Below, one piece after another: positions 58,422 through 64,000 of a stretch of 64,000 bases of DNA (positions within the stretch are counted from its first letter, which is position 1; every line of letters starts with the position of its first letter). The translations under genes were made by a program, and so were the position numbers. Under the pieces are notes generated by a model. That model was not told the DNA's origin, searched no databases, and was given only the letters and a program-made list of their open reading frames with translations. Source of the DNA: Winogradskyella bathintestinalis. Its GTDB lineage: Bacteria; Bacteroidota; Bacteroidia; Flavobacteriales; Flavobacteriaceae. The stretch is from positions 271,617-335,616 of the forward strand of contig NZ_JASDDK010000004.1 of the NCBI RefSeq assembly GCF_030407435.1, written 5' to 3'.

Positions 58422-59542
58422 TCTGAGAGTGTAGTTATGGTCATTGTTTGGTTGTGCAATTCGCACGGAGAAAATAAGCTAAAAGGAGCTATTTCACCAT
58501 AAGAATAAAATCCAGTTATTTTTGGTGCTTTCCCAATAATATCTTGTACGACTTCAACCTCTTCTTCAACCAATTGTTTAAGAACCAGCCTACGCCCGAC
58601 GCAACTTATTAAAATAGCTAATTCGGTACCGCCGTTTGTACTGTCGTTTGCATTTCTGGCGGAATCTTCAGCACCACTGATAAGTCTATCTACATTTGCT
58701 TTCATTAACCTTACATAAGATCCTTCGGGAATATTACCGGCGAAAGTTAAACTTTGATCTGCTTCGTTAATTCCCAAAATGGTTCTCACCACTGGGGTAT
58801 CGTGCTCATTAACACGCATACTTAATGGAAACAACAAGCCAGAGCTCGGTAAATTTTTAGCATTATGACCCAAATAAGATTTATATAACTCTAATGCAGG
58901 CAAACCATCTAACTCATACAATATATTATTATTAGATTTAGTTACTAGTCTATCAATACCGAAACTGTCCCACCCTCCTTTAGAACTAAACCCTACATTT
59001 AATTGATCGCCATAAAAACCGAGACCTACAATAAGTTTGTCTGTAATGGTATTATTGGCAACTACAAATGTTTCTTTAAATTCTGAACAGTCACCAGCTA
59101 ACCCGCCTGTAATACTTACGTCCTTTAAAACACTTTTTAAACCAGAGACAAGTTCTGCTCCATTGACGTTAAGTCCATCACTAAACACTATTACATGTTT
59201 TAAATCTTTTGCGTTTAATTGATTGGCAAGAGCCATACCAGCATTTGAACTATCGGTCATAGACGTCACATGCTCTTTAACTAACTTGTGATTTACTTTT
59301 TCCAGTTTTATAGCCGTTAGAGATACCGTTTTATCAGAAACACTAATACCAGAAATTTCACCAGCAGTAGAACATCCTAAAATCGTCGCATTTGGATAAC
59401 ACTCTAATATTTTGTCGACCAAAGCACGCTTTTCCTTAAATAATGGTGAAATAAAAAGTAGAAAAATATTGGGTATAAACTTAATTTCAGACAAAGAACC
59501 TTCCCATGTGGCATCTTTTAAAGATAGCTGTTCTACTTTCAT
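58418..59542 (-). CDS. FIST domain sensory protein
   Basis: A 374-residue cytoplasmic protein with FIST_N (FLLFISPLFKEKRALVDKILECYPNATILGCSTAGEISG, GGLAGD) and FIST_C (VDRLISGAEDSARNANDSTNGGTELAILISCVGRRLVLKQLVEEEVEVVQDIIG, FYSYGEIAPF). FIST proteins are thought to bind small ligands such as amino acids and pass the signal to partner kinases or cyclases. It overlaps the hybrid kinase gene by four bases, so they form one signalling unit. A palindrome sits in its promoter. Confidence 0.9.
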   Translation of the reverse strand: MKVEQLSLKDATWEGSLSEIKFIPNIFLLFISPLFKEKRALVDKILECYPNATILGCSTAGEISGISVSDKTVSLTAIKLEKVNHKLVKEHVTSMTDSSNAGMALANQLNAKDLKHVIVFSDGLNVNGAELVSGLKSVLKDVSITGGLAGDCSEFKETFVVANNTITDKLIVGLGFYGDQLNVGFSSKGGWDSFGIDRLVTKSNNNILYELDGLPALELYKSYLGHNAKNLPSSGLLFPLSMRVNEHDTPVVRTILGINEADQSLTFAGNIPEGSYVRLMKANVDRLISGAEDSARNANDSTNGGTELAILISCVGRRLVLKQLVEEEVEVVQDIIGKAPKITGFYSYGEIAPFSLFSPCELHNQTMTITTLSE

Positions 59543-59599
59543 TATAAATTTAGATGGATTTTATTAAAGCATTTTGACGAACAAATATGCATTTCAGCT

Positions 59600-59628
59600 A
59601 AAATATATCAAATATTTGATATCACAAA
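59600..59628 (-). promoter_or_regulatory. Promoter with embedded palindrome for the FIST-kinase operon
   Basis: On the minus strand TTTG (59628-59625), a 17-base spacer and TATATTTT (59607-59600) resemble the Bacteroidota promoter with one mismatch. A perfect 18-base palindrome, ATATCAAAT/ATTTGATAT (59605-59622), lies in the spacer and overlaps the -7 box, the expected place for a repressor operator. Confidence 0.45.
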
Positions 59629-59775
59629 GATTAATTTTAATTAAAAGAGTTTGCATATTAACGGTCTTTGGGCACCAAGTTTTATAGTTACGTAGCAAAT
59701 CCTAACCAGCTAATAGTTTAATTTTGATTGTTGAATAAATTAGTCCAATTACGACTGCCCGAGGAAAATATAAAA

Positions 59776-59808
59776 CAAAAAAATCTTGAGTAATACTCAA
59801 GATTTTTT
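59776..59808 (-). terminator. Terminator after the PLP enzyme gene
   Basis: AT-rich inverted repeat centred at 59793 (AAATCTTGAGTA at 59781-59792 with TACTCAAGATTT at 59794-59805), flanked by A and T runs on both sides. It can work in both directions. It is about 70 bases past the stop of the gene ending at 59878. Confidence 0.65.
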
Positions 59809-59877
59809 AACTTACATTCATAATTATATTTTAACTTCAATACGATTAGTATCTTGTATAAAGCCATAAACTCTTAA

Positions 59878-60858
59878 CTATTCAATATAATTCATGTCTT
59901 TCATCCACTGGTCATTAAACATTTTTCCAACATAGCGACTCCCATGATCATGAAATAACACGACAACCACATCCTCTGGTTTAAAATGTTCTTGTAATTG
60001 TAAAACGCCTTTTATGGCAGCACCTGCCGAATTTCCTAAAAACATTCCTTCTTCTTTAGCTAATCTCTGCGTATAAACCGCAGCATCTTTATCGGTAACT
60101 TTAGTAAAACCATCTATGATATCAAAATTAACATTCTTAGGTAATATATCCTCACCAATACCTTCGGTGACATAAGGATAAATTTCATTTTCATCGAACT
60201 CACCTGTTTCATGATATTTTTTAAAAACCGAACCATACGTATCAATACCCCAAACTTTAATATTCGGATTTTTCTCTTTCAAGTATTTACCAACACCAGA
60301 AATTGTTCCACCAGTACCAACACCTACGACAAAATGAGTGATTTTACCATCAGTTTGTTCCCAAATTTCTGGACCTGTACTCTGATAGTGTGCTTTGGTA
60401 TTACTCAAATTATCATATTGGTTAACGTACCACGAATTTGGTGTTTCTTCTCCTAAACGCTTAGAAACTGAATAATAACTTCTTGGATCATCTGGCTCTA
60501 CATCTGTAGGACATACTACCACCTCAGCTCCAACCGCTCGAAGAATATCCATCTTTTCTTTAGATTGTTTATCACTAATTACAAAAATACATTTGTATCC
60601 TTTTACAATGGCTGCCAATGCTAATCCCATCCCCGTATTGCCAGACGTACCTTCAATAATTGTACCTCCTGGTTTTAAACGGCCATCAGCTTCTGCATCT
60701 TCAATCATTTGCAAGGCCATTCGGTCTTTTACTGAGTTTCCAGGGTTAAAAGTTTCGTATTTTGCGAGTACTAAACACGGTAAATCTTCCACTAGTTTGT
60801 TCATCTTTACCAATGGTGTGTTTCCTATTGTACCAAGTATATTTTCTTTGTAATCCAT
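59878..60858 (-). CDS. PLP-dependent cysteine synthase / cystathionine beta-synthase-type enzyme
   Basis: A 326-residue fold-type II PLP enzyme: PLP lysine in NSVKDRM (K44), phosphate loops TSGNTGMG and GVGTGGTISG. The block VTEGIGEDILPKNVNFDIIDGFTKVTDKDA matches cystathionine beta-synthase rather than CysK, but the CBS regulatory domains are absent (typical bacterial short form). It joins serine or O-acetylserine with sulfide or homocysteine; by sequence alone cysteine synthase and cystathionine synthase cannot be fully separated. Stand-alone gene with its own promoter-like box at 60878-60885. Confidence 0.9.
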   Translation of the reverse strand: MDYKENILGTIGNTPLVKMNKLVEDLPCLVLAKYETFNPGNSVKDRMALQMIEDAEADGRLKPGGTIIEGTSGNTGMGLALAAIVKGYKCIFVISDKQSKEKMDILRAVGAEVVVCPTDVEPDDPRSYYSVSKRLGEETPNSWYVNQYDNLSNTKAHYQSTGPEIWEQTDGKITHFVVGVGTGGTISGVGKYLKEKNPNIKVWGIDTYGSVFKKYHETGEFDENEIYPYVTEGIGEDILPKNVNFDIIDGFTKVTDKDAAVYTQRLAKEEGMFLGNSAGAAIKGVLQLQEHFKPEDVVVVLFHDHGSRYVGKMFNDQWMKDMNYIE

Positions 60859-60877
60859 AGTTGTTTTTTCGAAGTTG

Positions 60878-60885
60878 CAAAAATA
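60878..60885 (-). promoter_or_regulatory. -7 element for the PLP enzyme gene
   Basis: TATTTTTG on the minus strand fits TAnnTTTG, 19 bases before the ATG at 60858. No clear TTTG is seen at the right distance upstream. Confidence 0.4.
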
Positions 60886-61019
60886 AGGGAAAAGTTAAAA
60901 GTATATAGTTAAAAGTTCGTTATTATACCGTTCAGTCTTTCCGCAATGGGCTATGTCTTTTATTAAAAAAGTATAATCGCAATGTTAATTGCAAATTGTA
61001 AACATTTAACGGCACATTA

Positions 61020-62252
61020 TCAATCAAATCGGATAGCCTTAACTGGCGAAATCTTAGAAATAATTATAGAAGGAATTAGCAGCATTAACAAACACGCTAT
61101 AAAAGTACCTAGATTAAGCATTATAATATAATCCCAACTGATATAGACGGGCGCATTATTTACATAATAAGTGTCTGGATTTAATGGAAATAATTTAAAG
61201 TACTTTTGAGCAAACAGTAAACCTAATCCAATAGTATTTCCCCAAAGTAACCCCAAACCTATTAAGTATGAAGCATTATAAAGAAATACTTTTCTTATCG
61301 TCCAATTAGAACTTCCAAGAGCTTTTAATATCCCTATCATTTGTGTGCGTTCTAGAATTAAAACCAACAATGCCGTAATCATATTAATACCAGCCACAAT
61401 TATCATAATGGCTATAATTCCATATGTATTGTTATCAAAAATTTTAATCCATTCGAATATCGTATAGTATTTTCTAGTAACTGGCACGGCATTTATTAAA
61501 GAAGGTATGACCTTATACACCTCTTCAGTTTTTTCTTCGATTTTAGAGAAATCGTCAATAAACACTTCGAAATTACCAATTTGGTCAGCTTCCCATTTAT
61601 TTAATCGTTGTATATGCCTTAAATCAGCAATACAGAATTTTTCATCGAGTTCTTGAAAACCTGAATTATAAATTCCAACAATTTCAAAATTTATAATTCG
61701 AGGCAATCTATCTAGTTGCTCACCGAATAAGGTTTGGAACTTATCACCTATTTTAAACCCTAAGCGATTAGCGAGATATTCTGAAATTAAAATCTCTTCA
61801 TTACGTTTATTTTTGTAATTTGGAAGTCGGCCTTCAACTAAAAATTCCTCAAAATAATTCCATTTATAGTCTGCTCCTACTCCTTTTATAACAACACCCT
61901 CAAAATCGGTCTCAGTTCTTATGACCGCAAATTTGGTAGCCACCGCCTGAATGTGTTTAATTCCATCAACGCTATTAAAGTTTGGGTAAAAATCTTGGTT
62001 GATTGAAATAGGCACCTGAGATTCGTCTGATGCATTAGTATCGTAGTTGGTAATTTCTATATGACCATTAAATGCCACAACTTTATCTCTAATCTTTTGT
62101 TGCAAACCCAACCCTGTGGCAATGGCTATTAGCATTACAATGATACCAACAGCAATTGCTGCGATACCAATTTTAATTATTGGTGCCGAAACACTACTTT
62201 TATACGTTTTATTGCCAATTATACGTTTAGCTATAAATAACTCAAAATTCAA
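61020..62252 (-). CDS. ABC transporter permease, LolC/LolE/FtsX type
   Basis: A 410-residue inner-membrane protein with an N-terminal span (IKIGIAAIAVGIIVMLIAIATGLGLQQKIRDKVVAFNGHIEI), a MacB-type periplasmic domain and three C-terminal helices (NTYGIIAIMIIVAGINMITALLVLILERTQMIGILKALGSSNWTIRKVFLYNA). LolC/E proteins extract lipoproteins from the inner membrane with LolD; whether this is LolC/E or another exporter is not decided. The start codon is TTG at 62252: homologues of this family begin MNFE..FIAKR, and no ATG fits. Its start is only 9 bases from that of the divergent DUF1343 gene. Confidence 0.85.
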   Translation of the reverse strand: MNFELFIAKRIIGNKTYKSSVSAPIIKIGIAAIAVGIIVMLIAIATGLGLQQKIRDKVVAFNGHIEITNYDTNASDESQVPISINQDFYPNFNSVDGIKHIQAVATKFAVIRTETDFEGVVIKGVGADYKWNYFEEFLVEGRLPNYKNKRNEEILISEYLANRLGFKIGDKFQTLFGEQLDRLPRIINFEIVGIYNSGFQELDEKFCIADLRHIQRLNKWEADQIGNFEVFIDDFSKIEEKTEEVYKVIPSLINAVPVTRKYYTIFEWIKIFDNNTYGIIAIMIIVAGINMITALLVLILERTQMIGILKALGSSNWTIRKVFLYNASYLIGLGLLWGNTIGLGLLFAQKYFKLFPLNPDTYYVNNAPVYISWDYIIMLNLGTFIACLLMLLIPSIIISKISPVKAIRFD

Positions 62253-62261
62253 ACCTACTAT

Positions 62262-63560
62262 ATGCTTTTAAAGGATGTCAAAAATACAGTTTTATTCTCG
62301 ATAATTATTGTGATATGTTGTCTTACGTTTTCTTGCGGAAATAAAGTTAAGTCTGAAACCCGATTAGAAAAAGCAGAATTTAAACGCAATGATCTTAAAC
62401 CCCAAAGCATAAAGCTTGAAGGCACTAATAAAGAAAATATTATTGTAGGTTCAAATCGTACTGAACTGTATTTATCTCTATTAAACGGAAAACGCGTCGG
62501 TATAGTGGCGAATCAAACGAGTGTAATTTTTAATAACAGCCAGGGAATTACCGAAGACAGAAATTACACTCATTTAGTAGATTCATTATTACTTTTAGAT
62601 GTTGACGTTAAAAAGGTTTTTTCACCTGAGCATGGCTTTAGAGGAACTGCAGATGCAGGCGAATTGGTAAAAAACGGTAAAGACACTAAAACCGGTTTAG
62701 ATATTTTTTCACTCCATGGTAAACATAAAAAACCAACAGAAACACAGCTCGAAGATTTAGACATTGTGATCTTTGATATTCAAGATGTAGGTGTACGGTT
62801 CTACACTTATATTTCTACATTACATTACGTTATGGAAGCTTGTGCCGAACAAAATGTGCCACTTATTATTTTAGATCGTCCTAATCCAAATGGGAATTAC
62901 GTCGATGGTCCTATATTAGAAAAAAAGCACCGTAGTTTTTTAGGCATGCATCCGATTCCTTTAATACATGGTATGACCATTGGTGAATATGCAAAAATGA
63001 TTAATGGTGAAGCTTGGCTTAATGATGGAGTTCAATGCAACATAACTATTGTTGAACTGAAAAATTATAATCATGAATTGACTTACAATTTACCCATCCG
63101 TCCTTCCCCAAATTTGCCTAACAATCAGTCTATAATTTTATATCCGAGTTTAGGGTTATTTGAAGGTACAAATATTAATGCTGGTAGAGGAACAGAATTT
63201 CAGTTTCAACGTTATGGAGCTCCATTTTTAGATAAAAATTATTTTGAGTTTAGCTATACCCCAATACCGAATTTCGGGTCTAAGCATCCAAAACACAAAA
63301 ACGAAATTTGTTATGGTGCTGATTTATCTAATATTGAAGCTGAGCGTTCTTTTACATTAAAACATATTATCGATGCCTATAAACATGCTAAAGATAAGTC
63401 CAAAGTTTTTAATACCTCAAACTTCACAATTCATGCTGGAACAGAAAAATTACAACAGCAAATTGAAGCCGGATTACCGGAAAATGAAATTAAAGCGTCG
63501 TGGCAAAGTGGTTTAGAAACTTATAAAAAAATGCGACGTAAATACTTAATTTATAATTAA
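62262..63560 (+). CDS. DUF1343 lipoprotein, NamZ-like (exo-N-acetylmuramidase family)
   Basis: A 432-residue secreted protein with a signal peptide ending ICCLTFSC (Cys25, lipobox-like). The body matches DUF1343: GLETYKKMRRKYLIY end, EHGFRG, SLHGKHKKPTETQLEDLDIVIFDIQDVGVRFYTYISTLHYVMEAC, ILDRPNPNGNYVDGPIL, IPLIHGMTIGEYAKM, GLFEGTNINAGRGTEFQFQRYGAPF. One DUF1343 member (NamZ) was shown to be an exo-beta-N-acetylmuramidase (GH171), so peptidoglycan-fragment recycling is the likely role. It is divergent from the LolE-type gene, which leaves almost no room for separate promoters. Confidence 0.92.
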   Translation: MLLKDVKNTVLFSIIIVICCLTFSCGNKVKSETRLEKAEFKRNDLKPQSIKLEGTNKENIIVGSNRTELYLSLLNGKRVGIVANQTSVIFNNSQGITEDRNYTHLVDSLLLLDVDVKKVFSPEHGFRGTADAGELVKNGKDTKTGLDIFSLHGKHKKPTETQLEDLDIVIFDIQDVGVRFYTYISTLHYVMEACAEQNVPLIILDRPNPNGNYVDGPILEKKHRSFLGMHPIPLIHGMTIGEYAKMINGEAWLNDGVQCNITIVELKNYNHELTYNLPIRPSPNLPNNQSIILYPSLGLFEGTNINAGRGTEFQFQRYGAPFLDKNYFEFSYTPIPNFGSKHPKHKNEICYGADLSNIEAERSFTLKHIIDAYKHAKDKSKVFNTSNFTIHAGTEKLQQQIEAGLPENEIKASWQSGLETYKKMRRKYLIYN

Positions 63561-63735
63561 TTGTTTATTAAACTTTATTGAAGATTTTCAAGTTTGTTAA
63601 TATTATTCATGCCAGTATTAAAATTAAAAATCGTCAAACTAACACGAAAGACATAGCATTGAGGATTCTAATAATAAACACCATCGTTTTGGCGATTATT
63701 TGACAAATGTTTTAGTAACAAGATTACGACCACTC
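63561..63735. other. Intergenic spacer between convergent DUF1343 and GDPD remnant
   Basis: No gene or clear terminator is visible in these 175 bases. Confidence 0.4.
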
Positions 63736-63890
63736 TTAAAGTTGCAGAACCTCAATGAGCTTATTTGGGTAATCGGTGATAATACCATCAACTTGCCAAG
63801 CAATCATTTTCTTCATATCCTCTTTAGCATTAACTGTCCAAGGTATAACTTGGTAACCATCAGTTTGATAATTTGAACTTTCCTGAAATA
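63736..63890 (-). pseudogene. Glycerophosphodiester phosphodiesterase, C-terminal remnant
   Basis: Translated on the minus strand, the segment ends with GYQVIPWTVNAKEDMKKMIAWQVDGIITDYPNKLIEVLQL and a TAA stop, the conserved C-terminal block of glycerophosphodiester phosphodiesterases (IPWTVN then DGIITDYP). To the right the frame meets a stop just where the sequence changes into an insertion-sequence-like region, so only about 50 residues remain. The rest of the gene may lie beyond the insertion, outside the window. Confidence 0.7.
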
Positions 63891-64000
63891 GGTTGACTAA
63901 AAATTAAGCAATTAATTACAGTCACTTATGAAAACACAAAATGAACACTGGCGAAAAAAAAGCTATCAAAAAGCAACTTTAGAGACTAAACTTTTAGTCG
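63891..64000 (+). mobile_element. Left end of an insertion sequence, truncated by window
   Basis: The sequence from about 63891 (GGTTGACTAAAAATTAAG) interrupts the GDPD gene and leads within 40 bases to a transposase-like frame. The terminal inverted repeat cannot be verified because the other end is outside the window. Confidence 0.55.
63928..64000 (+). CDS. Transposase OrfA-like fragment
   Basis: The 24 visible codons read MKTQNEHWRKKSYQKATLETKLLV, a basic start resembling IS3-family OrfA proteins of flavobacteria (ETKLLV leading into a helix-turn-helix). The gene continues beyond the window, so the identification is tentative. Confidence 0.5.
   Translation, partial: MKTQNEHWRKKSYQKATLETKLLV

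Larger units (their letters stand above)
59543..59877. other. Intergenic region between FIST and cysteine synthase genes
   Basis: It holds the FIST promoter/operator (59600-59628) and a terminator for the PLP enzyme gene (59776-59808). No other gene is supported. Confidence 0.6.

Noticed and set aside
58422..58466. Longer start of the hybrid kinase
   Set aside because: It would overlap the FIST gene by 49 bases, while the ATG at 58421 gives a common ATGA coupling.

Overview
The window looks like a chromosome segment of a marine-type Flavobacteriaceae (Bacteroidota). The evidence is the AT-rich DNA, a SusC/SusD polysaccharide-utilisation locus (PUL), Bacteroidota-type promoters (TTTG, then about 17-20 nt, then TAnnTTTG), the family-specific proteins DUF3467, DUF2851 and DUF5005-like, and the order tRNA-Thr/Tyr/Gly/Thr - tuf - tRNA-Trp - secE - nusG - rplKAJL - rpoBC - DUF3467. 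No species assignment is possible from sequence reading alone.

Region 1 (1-20.3 kb): a carbohydrate locus. On the minus strand a GntR/UTRA regulator is followed by two small surface-protein genes (DUF5004-like and DUF4961-like), SusC, SusD, a GH92 alpha-mannosidase, a 1152-residue FG-GAP/ASPIC lipoprotein, a ROK kinase fused to a class I mannose-6-phosphate isomerase, a sugar-porter MFS transporter and a TPR lipoprotein. The parts fit together as release of mannose from alpha-mannosides at the surface or in the periplasm, uptake, phosphorylation and isomerisation to fructose-6-phosphate. Two tandem propeller-like lipoprotein genes (the first cut by the window edge) converge on this operon from the plus strand.

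Region 2 (20.3-34.2 kb): an accessory stretch. A gene-poor segment of about 1.2 kb carries orphan terminators and palindromes. It is followed by a tight six-gene minus-strand operon (33.4 to 22.6 kb): a small unknown protein, a secreted coiled-coil protein with a possible C-terminal barrel, a 1790-residue protein with two alpha/beta-hydrolase domains plus a CHAT (caspase-like) domain, a peptidoglycan-binding protein with a His/Cys-rich C-terminal motif, a small lipoprotein and an FAD-linked oxidase. I do not recognise this combination as a described system, and it is the best candidate for novel biology here.

Region 3 (34.2-48.3 kb): the core transcription/translation cluster with five tRNA genes, several intergenic stem-loops and a promoter whose start point lies inside the upstream gene's terminator.

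Region 4 (48.4-62.3 kb): housekeeping and signalling genes, all on the minus strand: hpf, xerC-like recombinase, acyl-CoA dehydrogenase, helix-hairpin-helix protein, alanine/glycine:cation symporter, K+ channel with TrkA domains, PspC, DUF2851, a FIST sensor coupled to a hybrid histidine kinase, a cysteine synthase/cystathionine beta-synthase-type enzyme and a LolC/E-type permease.

Region 5 (62.3-64 kb): a plus-strand DUF1343 (NamZ-like) lipoprotein, then the 3' remnant of a glycerophosphodiester phosphodiesterase gene apparently interrupted by an insertion sequence whose first reading frame runs off the window.
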